Shown: positions 34,201-42,251, numbered from the stretch's first letter. The stretch is 64,000 nt of DNA from Paenibacillus_AQ nitricinens (GCF_052056485.1 NZ_CP183948.1:2976001-3040000); one strand, 5' to 3'. The notes: generated by a model from the sequence alone, not told the origin. Translations and numbers: made by a program.

Positions 34201-35154
34201 ATGTTTGGAATTTTGGCTATTTCCGGCCTGTCTTTTCTTCTAGTGGCGATACTTACGCCGTTGTTGATCTGGACACTGCACAGGCTGAGGCTAACGCAGC
34301 CAATTCGCTCCGAGTTACCAGCGGATCATCAGGCCAAACGTGGTACACCGCTTATGGCAGGGTTGGTCCTGCTTATCGGAATAGCGATCTCGTTACAGTT
34401 TCATCCCGGACCTCTAATGTTACTCTTATGCGTCACGTTTTTGTTGTTCAGCTCCGTCGGATTTCTGGATGATTTCAAAAAGGCTTTTTGGCAAAATCCG
34501 TCCGGCATCACCGGTCGCTCAAAGCTAGTGTTACAATTTATTTTTACTGGATCCATTTTGTATGTGTTGTTCCATTCATTCGGCCTGACGAGCGATATTG
34601 CGTTGTTTCAAGGGCACTATTTGCAATTGCCTTTGTACCTTTATGTCGGAATCATTTTGCTGTTTGTGGTGGGCTCCGCAAATGCCATCAATTTTACGGA
34701 CGGTCTTGATGGGCTACTGATCAATGTAGCCATTCCAACGTATTTTTTCTTTTTTATGATTTCGGACAAACCTGAAGTGCAGACATTTTCACTTGTCATG
34801 ATCGGCTGTCTGCTGGGGCTGTTCCTTTACAATATTTATCCGGCAAGAGCGTTTATGGGCGATACAGGATCACTGGCGATCGGTGGCTCCCTTTCTATTT
34901 TGGCTGTCATTGAGAAGGTCGAGCTTTTGCTTCCGATTTTGTTTTTCGTCTATTTTGCGGAGCAGGTGTCGGTTATTTTGCAAGTTTGGTACTACAAACG
35001 CACGAAGCTGCGGCTGTTCCGGATCGCTCCGATCCATTTCCATTTTAGTTTAAAATACGGATGGAGCGAAAACAAAATCGTGATGATATTCGGTTTCATT
35101 TCGTGGGTTTCCGTACTGATTTGCTGGTTAATTTGGAAATATCTCATGCACTAA
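34201..35154 (+). CDS. MraY-like phospho-N-acetylmuramoyl-pentapeptide transferase, orphan copy
   Basis: 317 aa from ATG 34201, 9 nt after GGGGGAG. About ten membrane segments. MraY/WecA landmarks are KRGTPLMAGLVLL, the catalytic-region SVGFLDDFKKAF, NAINFTDGLDGLL, and MGDTGSLAIGG. The C-terminal motif that is PIHHHYE or PLHHHYE in housekeeping MraY reads PIHFHFS, so the middle His and the Glu are changed. The canonical mraY sits in the division cluster, which is not here; this gene stands alone between a GNAT pair and an ArsR-MFS pair. It may be an alternative lipid I synthase, a target copy resistant to MraY-directed antibiotics, or a related glycosyl-phosphate transferase. Confidence 0.85.
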   Translation: MFGILAISGLSFLLVAILTPLLIWTLHRLRLTQPIRSELPADHQAKRGTPLMAGLVLLIGIAISLQFHPGPLMLLLCVTFLLFSSVGFLDDFKKAFWQNPSGITGRSKLVLQFIFTGSILYVLFHSFGLTSDIALFQGHYLQLPLYLYVGIILLFVVGSANAINFTDGLDGLLINVAIPTYFFFFMISDKPEVQTFSLVMIGCLLGLFLYNIYPARAFMGDTGSLAIGGSLSILAVIEKVELLLPILFFVYFAEQVSVILQVWYYKRTKLRLFRIAPIHFHFSLKYGWSENKIVMIFGFISWVSVLICWLIWKYLMH

Positions 35155-35194
35155 ATAACTCTTTTATATTTACAAATCTATAAAAGTAGATATA

Positions 35195-35515
35195 ATGAAA
35201 TGCATGGAACCTTTAGTAATATTTAAAGCTTTGTCTAACGAGACACGTAGTCAAATTATGATGTGGTTAAAAACTCCGGAGGAATACTTTGATGAGAAGC
35301 CTTATTTACAACAAGGCCTAAGTTTTCGAACTGGTATATGTGTGGGAGATATTCAAGCTAAAGCGGGACTAGCACAGTCTGTTATCTCGAGCTATTTATT
35401 GACTATGCAAAAAGCTGGTTTGTTGGAATCTGAGCGAATTGGGAAGTGGACGTACTATCGTCGGAACGAGAAGACAATTCAGGAATTTTCCGAGTATATT
35501 AAACAGAAACTATAA
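35195..35515 (+). CDS. ArsR family transcriptional regulator
   Basis: A 106-aa winged-helix protein: FKALSNETRSQIMMWL (helix 1), then CVGDIQAKAGLAQSVISSYL with the recognition helix, and ERIGKWTYYRR as the wing. ICVGD has one Cys but no metal-binding ELCVCDL motif, so it is probably not a metal sensor. No clear ribosome binding site precedes ATG 35195, and a TATAAT overlaps it (35190), so ATG 35204 may be used. It lies directly before an MFS exporter gene that it likely represses; ATCTA-N6-TAGAT (35177-35192) is a candidate operator. Confidence 0.82.
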   Translation: MKCMEPLVIFKALSNETRSQIMMWLKTPEEYFDEKPYLQQGLSFRTGICVGDIQAKAGLAQSVISSYLLTMQKAGLLESERIGKWTYYRRNEKTIQEFSEYIKQKL

Positions 35516-35598
35516 ATGAGAGGAGGGAAGCCTTTTTTTTGATAATACATATCTACAAATCTGTATATGTGAATATAAAATGGAGGATTATTTTAAAA

Positions 35599-36777
35599 AT
35601 GAAAAAGATTAACCCGTTGCTCATCATTATTCTGGCTTTAGGTGTATTTGGTATTATCACTACGGAAATGGGGATTATAGGTGTTCTTCCGCAAATAACT
35701 CAAAAATTTAATATATCGACTTCACAGACTGGATGGCTTGTAAGTATATTTGCTTTAGTCGTTGCCATTTCTGGTCCATTTCTAACATTACTGGCTTCTG
35801 GTATTAATCGTAAAGTTATTCTATTAACGGCTGTACTTATTTTTGCAATTTCAAATGTTGTGTACGCTTATACAACTATGTTTGAAGTAATGTTGATTTT
35901 TCGTATTATCCCTGCTATTTTTCATCCTGTCTTTTTTTCAGTTGCTCTTGTGACCGCTGCTCAACTTGTCCCTCCAGAAAAGAGCACCAAAGCAGTTACA
36001 AAGGTTTTCGCTGGAATCACAATCGGGTTTGCTTTTGGTGTGCCTTTGACTTCTTATCTCGCGGACAAAATATCATTAGAAGTTGCTTTCCTGTTTGGTG
36101 CTGTTGTAAGTGTAATTGCCTTTTTAGGGATACTCGCTTGGCTTCCTTCCATGCCCGTTAAAGAAAAAATGTCTTATGGCAAGCAGCTTGGTATACTACG
36201 CAAACCCCTATTATGGTTAAATATTGTAACGGTTATTTTTATCTTTGCAGCTATGTTTTCTGTATATAGCTACTTCGCTGAGTATCTTGGTCAAGTAACA
36301 CATATGAATGGATCATGGATTAGTATCATGTTGATGGTCTTTGGTATAGTCATGATTTTTGGGAACTTTTTATTTGGGGGCCTTTTACATAAAAGCATTC
36401 CAAAGACCGTCATCATGTTTCCTCTGCTATATGCGGTAACTTACCTCTTCGTTTATTATCTAGGATCTTATTTCATTCCGATGGTTATTATCATAATCAT
36501 TTGGGGGGCAGTGCATTCCGGCGGACTCATTGTCAGTCAAGCCTGGTTAACGACCGAGGCAAAAGAAGCTCCTGAATTTGGTAATAGCTTGTTTATCTCT
36601 TTTTCTAATCTTGGAATTACTATAGGGACTACCATCGGCGGTTGGTTTATTTCTCATTCAGGAATACATCAACTCATCTGGGTTGGGATTGTGTTCTCAC
36701 TGCTTGCGTTCTTAACGATCATTATTAAAATAAAAATTTCGAACTTAAACGTAACAGAAGCTAAGATGGGTGATTAA
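35599..36777 (+). CDS. MFS transporter, DHA1 family
   Basis: 392 aa from ATG 35599, with TGGAGG 12 nt upstream. Twelve membrane segments begin LLIIILALGVFGIITTEMG; GVLPQITQKFNIS and the motif-A-like loop LLASGINRK follow. The TTEMGIIGVLP segment matches drug:H+ antiporters of the DHA1 group. It is paired with the ArsR gene upstream. The exported compound is unknown. A long hairpin terminator follows. Confidence 0.85.
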   Translation: MKKINPLLIIILALGVFGIITTEMGIIGVLPQITQKFNISTSQTGWLVSIFALVVAISGPFLTLLASGINRKVILLTAVLIFAISNVVYAYTTMFEVMLIFRIIPAIFHPVFFSVALVTAAQLVPPEKSTKAVTKVFAGITIGFAFGVPLTSYLADKISLEVAFLFGAVVSVIAFLGILAWLPSMPVKEKMSYGKQLGILRKPLLWLNIVTVIFIFAAMFSVYSYFAEYLGQVTHMNGSWISIMLMVFGIVMIFGNFLFGGLLHKSIPKTVIMFPLLYAVTYLFVYYLGSYFIPMVIIIIIWGAVHSGGLIVSQAWLTTEAKEAPEFGNSLFISFSNLGITIGTTIGGWFISHSGIHQLIWVGIVFSLLAFLTIIIKIKISNLNVTEAKMGD

Positions 36778-36796
36778 CGGACATTATGAATTTATT

Positions 36797-36849
36797 AAAA
36801 CAGCGACAGCCATGTATCTTATTTTCTGGTACATAGCTGTCGTTGTTTT
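36797..36849. terminator. Hairpin terminator after the MFS gene
   Basis: AAAACAGCGACAGC pairs with GCTGTCGTTGTTTT across a 25-nt partly paired loop, with a further T run after it. Confidence 0.75.
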
Positions 36850-36947
36850 CTATATTAAGTAATACAAACTTGTGTTTTTCACTATTTTGATTTATTTTAA
36901 TTAGACCCCATGAAGCTATTACATATGTATAAGAAAGAGGTTTATCC

Positions 36948-37568
36948 ATGAGTAAAATGTATCTATTAAAAATTTGTTTAGCCATCACCCTCATACTAGG
37001 GATAGCTACCGGTTGCACCATCGCCGAACAGTCTACTTCAGATCCAGTTCCATCTATAACAACAAGTCCTAACCCTAAATCTGATGCTACCGCAAAGAAT
37101 GCACAAGAGGACAACAGACGCTTATTAGATGCTAAGGTAACACGGGTAGTTGATGGTGACACCATGAAGCTGACGATTGACGGTAAAAAAGAAACGGTGC
37201 GCTTACTACTAGTCGATACTCCAGAATCCGTAAATCCGAATATCCCTGAGCCTCAGCCATTTTCGATAGAAGCCTCTGATTATGCCAAAAAGATGCTTAC
37301 AAATAAAGATGTGCAAATTGAACTAGATGTATCAGAACGAGATAAATATGGTCGTCTACTCTGTTATCTCTATATCGATGGCAAAATGTTTAATGAGCTT
37401 CTGCTAGAGCAGGGTTATGCACGTGTGGCATATGTATTTGCACCTAATACGAAATACGTAGATCAATTTAGAGCTATTCAGGATCAAGCAAGAGAGCAGG
37501 GAATCGGCATCTGGAGTATTGAAAATTACGCACAAGATAAAGGGTTTCATGTTCCTAAAATGAAATAA
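36948..37568 (+). CDS. Thermonuclease (SNase) family lipoprotein
   Basis: A 206-aa protein. The lipobox GIATGC at residues 18-23 predicts a lipoprotein anchored outside the membrane, followed by a Ser/Thr/Pro spacer to about residue 50. The nuclease domain matches staphylococcal nuclease: TRVVDGDTMKL, RLLLVDTPES (catalytic Arg and Glu), ERDKYGRLLCYLYIDGKMFN (second catalytic Arg) and EQGYARVAYVF. It is probably a Ca2+-dependent DNA/RNA nuclease at the cell surface. AAGAGG precedes the ATG weakly. Confidence 0.92.
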   Translation: MSKMYLLKICLAITLILGIATGCTIAEQSTSDPVPSITTSPNPKSDATAKNAQEDNRRLLDAKVTRVVDGDTMKLTIDGKKETVRLLLVDTPESVNPNIPEPQPFSIEASDYAKKMLTNKDVQIELDVSERDKYGRLLCYLYIDGKMFNELLLEQGYARVAYVFAPNTKYVDQFRAIQDQAREQGIGIWSIENYAQDKGFHVPKMK

Positions 37569-37594
37569 ACCTTTAGTAATATCAGCATTTATAG

Positions 37595-37618
37595 AGCTAC
37601 CATAAGGTGGCTTTTTTT
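37595..37618 (+). terminator. Rho-independent terminator after the nuclease gene
   Basis: AGCTACC-ATAA-GGTGGCT, then TTTTTTT. Confidence 0.85.
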
Positions 37619-37721
37619 ATATTAGGGAGAAAATGAACCGAATGGATGTATTTTACAAAGTGATGTGATACTCTAGTAGTTGGTATTAGTATCAGGTTAC
37701 AATTCGAGGAGGAATACTCAT

Positions 37722-38498
37722 ATGAAATACTTCGTTATTACAGGAACTTCAAGAGGAATTGGAGAGTCAATAGCAGAACAACTAGTCTCTTCTGATCACT
37801 ATCTGTTTTGTATCTCACGTGAAAGAAATGAGAGTTTAGTAAGTAAAAGTAGCAATATAACCTACTATGAATTTGATTTGAATCACATTCATCTGATTGA
37901 GTCTCTGATGGGGAGTATTTTCAATTCTATTGACGTGTCAAAAGCGGAGGGAATCTACCTTATTAATAACGCTTCAATGATTACTCCTGTCTCATTTATT
38001 GATTCAGCTAGGGTTGATGAAATAACGGGAAATATAAATGTGAATTTATTAGCTCCCATTATACTAACCTCAATGTTTATAAAGCATACGAATGGTCATT
38101 TAATCGACAAAAGGATCTTAAATATATCATCCTCTTCTGCTAAGAATCATCATCCTGGCATGAGTCTGTATTCAGCATCAAAAGCTGGGCTAGATGTTTT
38201 TTCACAATGTGTGGGACTAGAACAGAATCACTCCAAAACACCAGTTGGAATTGTATCAATCTGGCCAGGAATGATTGATACCAATCTGCAAAAAGAGGCT
38301 AGAAGCCAGGATAAATCAAAATTTCCATCAGCAGAGATATTTGAGGTGGTTAAGGATACTGGGATGCTCACAACAGCACAGGAAACAGCACAACAAATCA
38401 TTGAGTTTTTGTTTAAGCCTAATTTTGAACACGGTGCAGTTGTGGATATTTATGATTATTCAAAACTTCAACAGCATTTAAGTATATCAACAGAATAA
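37722..38498 (+). CDS. SDR family oxidoreductase, YueD / benzil-reductase-like
   Basis: 258 aa from ATG 37722, 8 nt after GAGGAGG. NADPH loop TGTSRGIGESIA, then INNASM, the catalytic Ser in NISSSSAKN and YSASKAGLD (Tyr and Lys). WPGMIDTNLQ follows. The segments LINNASMITPV, SKAGLDVFSQ and the C-terminal VVDIYDYSK resemble B. subtilis YueD. The physiological substrate is unknown. Confidence 0.88.
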   Translation: MKYFVITGTSRGIGESIAEQLVSSDHYLFCISRERNESLVSKSSNITYYEFDLNHIHLIESLMGSIFNSIDVSKAEGIYLINNASMITPVSFIDSARVDEITGNINVNLLAPIILTSMFIKHTNGHLIDKRILNISSSSAKNHHPGMSLYSASKAGLDVFSQCVGLEQNHSKTPVGIVSIWPGMIDTNLQKEARSQDKSKFPSAEIFEVVKDTGMLTTAQETAQQIIEFLFKPNFEHGAVVDIYDYSKLQQHLSISTE

Positions 38499-38521
38499 AT
38501 AACTACTTTCCGGAGGGTATT

Positions 38522-38615
38522 TTGCGAGATATAGATTACAGCAATTATTATTGGCATGATAATCGGATTTGTACTTACTAAAGATGAATTTCTGGAAAAG
38601 AACAAAGAAATATAA
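38522..38615 (+). pseudogene. Internally deleted GNAT gene (relative of 19497-20066)
   Basis: A ribosome binding site CGGAGGG is followed by TTG and LRDIDYSNYYWHDNRI, which matches MREIDYSNYYWKDEKI of the intact gene. The sequence then jumps, in another frame, to VLTKDEFLEKNKEI, matching the last residues GLTKEEFMEKNAMN. About 475 bp of the middle are missing, so no acetyltransferase can be made. Confidence 0.8.
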
Positions 38616-38642
38616 GCCATTAAGGAGAGAGGGGGCTGTTTA

Positions 38643-39098
38643 ATGAGTAATTACATTATGGAGCTAAGAAAACTAGTTGGTACTAGACCGCTTATTATGG
38701 CAGGAGCTTGTGTTTTATTATGTAGTAATCAACAATTATTATTACAACGTAGAACGGATAACGGTTGCTGGGGATTACCAGGTGGCTCAATGGAGTTAGG
38801 GGAGACATTAGAAGAGGTTGCTAAAAGGGAGCTTTTTGAGGAGACAGGTGTACATGCTAATGGGCTTGAATTGTTTGACATGTTCTCTGGACAAGAGCTT
38901 TATTACAAATATCCAAACGGTGATGAAGTATATAATGTTGTAGCCGCTTACCTATGTACAGGATTTGATGGGGCGCTTAAAGAAGATGGATTTGAAGTGC
39001 AAGAAGTCCGTTTTTTTAATTATGGAGAATTGCCTAGCGAGTTATCACCTCCTGATGTTCCAGTCATTATGAGATTTATCGATCACATCGCCAAGTAA
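38643..39098 (+). CDS. NUDIX hydrolase
   Basis: A 151-aa protein with a complete Nudix box GGSMELGETLEEVAKRELFEETGV (G-x5-E-x7-RE-x2-EE-x-G; given in parts GGSMELGETLEE and VAKRELFEETGV, about residues 45-68). It hydrolyses a nucleoside diphosphate linked to another group; the substrate cannot be inferred. AGGAGAG precedes the ATG. Immediately upstream is the deleted GNAT remnant. Confidence 0.92.
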   Translation: MSNYIMELRKLVGTRPLIMAGACVLLCSNQQLLLQRRTDNGCWGLPGGSMELGETLEEVAKRELFEETGVHANGLELFDMFSGQELYYKYPNGDEVYNVVAAYLCTGFDGALKEDGFEVQEVRFFNYGELPSELSPPDVPVIMRFIDHIAK

Positions 39099-39193
39099 AT
39101 AACTGAACATCTTACGCCAAGTGTCACCTTTCCCAGCAAATCATAATACGATGAAATATGAACCATGACATTAGCCCGGAAAGGTGTGCGATT

Positions 39194-40297
39194 ATGAACG
39201 GAACAATCCTCAATTTCTTTGCTGGCGGGAATACGGCTCACGGCTTTTACAGCCTCTATGAGTCGTCATTGCAAAGTTTAACGCGTCTGTATGTTTTAAA
39301 AGGAGGCCCAGGTACGGGGCAGACCAAACTGATTAGAGAAATCGGAGAGCAGTTGAATCAACAAGGTTTTGAGATTTGGTTCATCCACACTGCATCAGAT
39401 AACGATTCATTTGACGGTGTGATTATTCCCAAATTAAATATAGGAATTGTGGATGGAACAGCTCCGCGAGTAATAAACCCTGAATTGCCTGAAGAGTCCA
39501 TCGTATTCGTAGATTTGGAGCAGGCCGCTGATCAGTTCCAGTTGTGTCAGCAGAAGCTGGAAATCGATAATTTAGTTGGAGCCATTAAACAAGAACATGA
39601 ATTGGCTTATGCCGGCTTTGCTGAAGCTCTTCGCATACATGACGAATGGGAAGCGATTTACATCGCGAAAATGGATTTTCAAGCAGCCGACGAGCTGACA
39701 CAGGAGTATATTCTGCTTCTGTTCGGTGATCAGAGATCTGAAACAGCTAGCCGAGTAGATCATCGTTTTTTAGGTGCGGCGACGCCTAAGGGGGCAGTGG
39801 ATTTTGTTCCTAATCTAACCTCAGGACTAAAAAGATATTTGGTTAAAGGACGTGCGGGCTCCGGAAAATCTACACTGCTGAAAAAAATAGCGGCTGAAGG
39901 CATCAAACGTGGTTTCGATGTTGAAATTTACCACTGTGGCTTTGATCCAAATAGCCTTGATATGATTATTGTGCGTGAGCTTGGGTTTGCTATTTTTGAT
40001 AGCACAGCTCCGCATGAGTACTATCCAGATCGGGACACCGACGAGATCGTCGATATGTATTCCCGCTGTATACAGCCCGGTACAGATGAAGAATATTCCG
40101 AAGCTATAGCCGGCATTAAAGAGCGATATTCGACCACCATGAAACAATCCACACAGCATCTTACAGACGCAAAAGTATTCCTAGTCGCGTTAAAGCAAAT
40201 CTATACTTCAACCGTGGATTTTGATCAAGTAGACAAGATTAAATCGCAGATTTTAGAGGAAATCAACGAGATTGTTGAAAGTCCACTGGAGGTTTAA
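39194..40297 (+). CDS. Tandem P-loop ATPase (PRK06851-like)
   Basis: 367 aa from ATG 39194, 7 nt after AAAGGTG. Two similar P-loop halves. In the first, the Walker A reads GGPGTGQTKL instead of GGPGTGKST, so the phosphate-binding Lys is replaced by Gln. In the second, GRAGSGKSTLLKK (about residue 219) is intact. After each P-loop comes the same pattern: IWFIHTASDNDSFDGVIIP and VEIYHCGFDPNSLDMIIV, a strand with a possible metal- or base-binding turn, then IVDGTAPR and IFDSTAPHEYYP. This internal duplication is characteristic of an uncharacterised Bacilli ATPase family. Function unknown. Confidence 0.85.
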   Translation: MNGTILNFFAGGNTAHGFYSLYESSLQSLTRLYVLKGGPGTGQTKLIREIGEQLNQQGFEIWFIHTASDNDSFDGVIIPKLNIGIVDGTAPRVINPELPEESIVFVDLEQAADQFQLCQQKLEIDNLVGAIKQEHELAYAGFAEALRIHDEWEAIYIAKMDFQAADELTQEYILLLFGDQRSETASRVDHRFLGAATPKGAVDFVPNLTSGLKRYLVKGRAGSGKSTLLKKIAAEGIKRGFDVEIYHCGFDPNSLDMIIVRELGFAIFDSTAPHEYYPDRDTDEIVDMYSRCIQPGTDEEYSEAIAGIKERYSTTMKQSTQHLTDAKVFLVALKQIYTSTVDFDQVDKIKSQILEEINEIVESPLEV

Positions 40298-40309
40298 ACC
40301 TACATTTAA

Positions 40310-40338
40310 GATCGCTCTCTAGAGGGCGGTCTTTTTTT
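40310..40338 (+). terminator. Rho-independent terminator after the tandem P-loop ATPase
   Basis: GATCGCTCT-CTAG-AGGGCGGTC with TTTTTTT following. The repeat element begins directly after the T run. Confidence 0.8.
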
Positions 40339-40407
40339 GTTGTTTAGGAAATTATACAATACAAAAAAATGTGGATAACTCCGAAGAAATAGGAAGGAGG
40401 GGTGAAC

Positions 40408-40500
40408 GTGAAGAAGCAGGAGACATGGAATAAACGAGGAGTCATCCGTCAGATTCTAAAAACCGCGAGGAACTTATATCCTCCGAAATGCATGTTTTAG
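40408..40500 (+). CDS. Possible 30-codon mini-ORF in the repeat element left flank
   Basis: GGAAGGAGGGG is followed by GTG and a frame reading VKKQETWNKRGVIRQILKTA, then RNLYPPKCMF and stop, basic and not hydrophobic. In copy 1 the same frame stops at codon 7 (TGG changed to TGA at 10276-10278). It may be a leader peptide of the element or chance; I do not recognise it. Confidence 0.3.
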   Translation: MKKQETWNKRGVIRQILKTARNLYPPKCMF

Positions 40501-40514
40501 TCGAGCCTACGGAC

Positions 40515-41181
40515 AAATGTATGCGAAAAATCGAATACAATGTGCCGACGGTGTCGTAAATGAGCCAAATGTATGCGAAAAATCAAATACAATGTGCCGA
40601 CGGTGTCGTAAATGAGCCAAATGTATGTGAAACATCGAATGCCGCCGGTAACGTAAACGAGCCAAATGTATGCGAAAAATCGAATACAATGTGCCGCCGG
40701 TAACGTAAACAAGCCAAATGTATGCGAAAAATCGAATACAATGTGCCGCCTGTAGCGTAAACGAGCCAAATGTATGCGAAAAATCGAATACAATGTGCCG
40801 CCGGTAACGTAAATGAGCCAAATGTATGCGAAAAATCGAATACAATGTCCGCCAGTAACGTAAACGAGCCAAATGTATGCGGAAAATCGAATACAATGTG
40901 CCGACGGTGTCGTAAATGAGCCAAATGTATGCGAAAAATCGAATACAATGTGCCGCCGGTAACGTAAATGAGCCAAATGTATGCGAAAAATCGAATACAA
41001 TGTCCGCCAGTAACGTAAACGAGCCAAATGTATGCGAAAAATCGAATACAATGTGCCGCCGGTAACGTAAACAAGCCAAATGTATGCGAAAAATCGAATA
41101 CAATGTGCCGCCTGTAGCGTAAACGAGCCGAATGTATGCGAAAAACCGAATACAATGTGCCGCCAGTAACGTAAACGAGCC
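40515..41181 (+). repeat. Tandem array of thirteen 52-bp units
   Basis: Unit starts: 40515, 40567, 40619, 40664, 40716, 40768, 40820, 40871, 40923, 40975, 41026, 41078, 41130. Unit length is 52 bp, except 45 (unit 3, lacking ACAATGT) and 51 (units 7 and 10, lacking one G). Variants repeat in pairs: units 4-5 match 11-12 and units 6-7 match 9-10, which points to segmental duplication. Each unit has the imperfect stem GTATGCGAAAAATCGAATAC. Confidence 0.95.
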
Positions 41182-41411
41182 AGCGCTGTTATTCGCCCCA
41201 GATCACCCGGGAAGGGGCTTGTTATTAGAGAAAAAGTGCAATACGGTCCGTCCCTAATATATGTGCTCATTTCATCGTAATAAAGCAATTAGGGTCCGAA
41301 GCGGAACCTCACTACGAAGGTGTATATGGATACGAGTATGGAATTACGGATGTACTCAGCTTGTAACTCTACCCCAAGGACGACGTCAGGTCTTTTTTTG
41401 TGAGAAAAGAA

Positions 41412-41436
41412 ATTGGTATGGTACATACGCACCAAT
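41412..41436 (+). promoter_or_regulatory. Candidate operator upstream of azlC
   Basis: Nested palindromes: ATTGGT...ACCAAT around GTATG-GTA-CATAC (41416-41428). TGGTAT/TGGTAC words of this kind are bound by some MocR-type regulators such as GabR, and a MocR gene lies two genes downstream. Assignment is inference. Confidence 0.4.
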
Positions 41437-41507
41437 GTGGTTATTTCCACTGGAACTGTATCCAAGTATGCTCTCTCTAGTAACAACGATAAGGGAGAGA
41501 AAAACTT

Positions 41508-42251
41508 ATGAATGATCAGAAAGTAATGTTTAGAACAGGGCTAAAAGATTCTATCGCAATTGTTGCAGGATTTATCCCAGCTTGCTTTACGTTTGGATTG
41601 GTCGGTAAGGGGTTAGGTCTAGGAAGTCTGGAAGTATTCTTATTGTCAGCGCTCGTATTTGCGGGGGCTAGTCAATTTATCGGAGTAAAAATGCTTGCCG
41701 CAGGAGCAGCCGCTCCAGTGATTTTACTGCTTACCCTGATCATTAACTTAAGATATTTGTTTATCAGCTTATCCTTTGGAGGGCAGTTAAATCGTAACAT
41801 CAGTGTACTAGCGAGAACTTGGATTGGCTTCAGTTTAACAGAAGAGGTATATGCCGTCAGTATGATCCCTCGAGAAGAAGTAAATCGTAAAACGGAGAAT
41901 GAAAAAACGAACCAGCCCTTAGCACTTCCTTATCTGCTAGGTCTACAAATCCCTCCCTATGTTGCTAACCTGATAGCAACAGCTTCGGGGATAACCCTTG
42001 CCTCCTATATCCCAGCTTTATATTTACCGGCGCTAAACACGTCATTATATGCCTTACTTATTGCACTTGTTGTACCTCAATTGAAAGGCAGCTTACGGAA
42101 TATGGCTATATGTTTATCAGCTGCGGGGTCATCTTGGCTACTGAACCCTTTGCTGGGAAACTCTTCGATTCTTATAGCTATGTTGATCGGCATGGCAGTA
42201 GGTTCCTTAATTAAAGGGCAAGTCAAAGCGGAGAAGGGGGTATCCGTATGA
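41508..42251 (+). CDS. azlC: AzlC family branched-chain amino acid exporter subunit
   Basis: A 247-aa membrane protein with six or seven transmembrane segments. The family N-terminal block reads GLKDSIAIVAGFIPACFTFG, followed by ALVFAGASQFIGVKMLAAG and NLRYLFISLSF. AzlC with AzlD exports branched-chain amino acids or analogues such as azaleucine. GGGAGAG precedes the ATG. The next gene starts 4 bp before its stop. Confidence 0.92.
   Translation: MNDQKVMFRTGLKDSIAIVAGFIPACFTFGLVGKGLGLGSLEVFLLSALVFAGASQFIGVKMLAAGAAAPVILLLTLIINLRYLFISLSFGGQLNRNISVLARTWIGFSLTEEVYAVSMIPREEVNRKTENEKTNQPLALPYLLGLQIPPYVANLIATASGITLASYIPALYLPALNTSLYALLIALVVPQLKGSLRNMAICLSAAGSSWLLNPLLGNSSILIAMLIGMAVGSLIKGQVKAEKGVSV

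Larger units (their letters stand above)
40341..41400 (+). repeat. Dispersed repeat element, copy 2 (left flank, 13-unit array, right flank)
   Basis: Same architecture and orientation as 10191-10795: a 174-bp left flank, a 13-unit tandem array, and a right flank of about 220 bp. The flanks match copy 1 over nearly their full length with scattered substitutions and small indels; similarity stops where each copy meets unrelated genes. The left flank carries TGTGGATAA (40370-40378), a perfect DnaA-box sequence in reverse. The element fills the 1.2-kb gap between the ATPase and azlC. No mobility gene is present. Confidence 0.88.

Noticed and set aside
40515..41181. CRISPR array
   Set aside because: The whole 52-bp unit repeats head to tail; there are no variable spacers between constant repeats and no cas genes nearby.
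40497..41288. Minus-strand repeat protein of 190-263 residues
   Set aside because: All three minus frames are open because the unit lacks stops; no ribosome binding site, and the flanking parts of the frame are unrelated between copies. Kept as a finding only.
41401..41507. T-box leader before azlC
   Set aside because: No T-box core (TGGNACCGCG) and no terminator before the gene; only the nested palindrome is visible.
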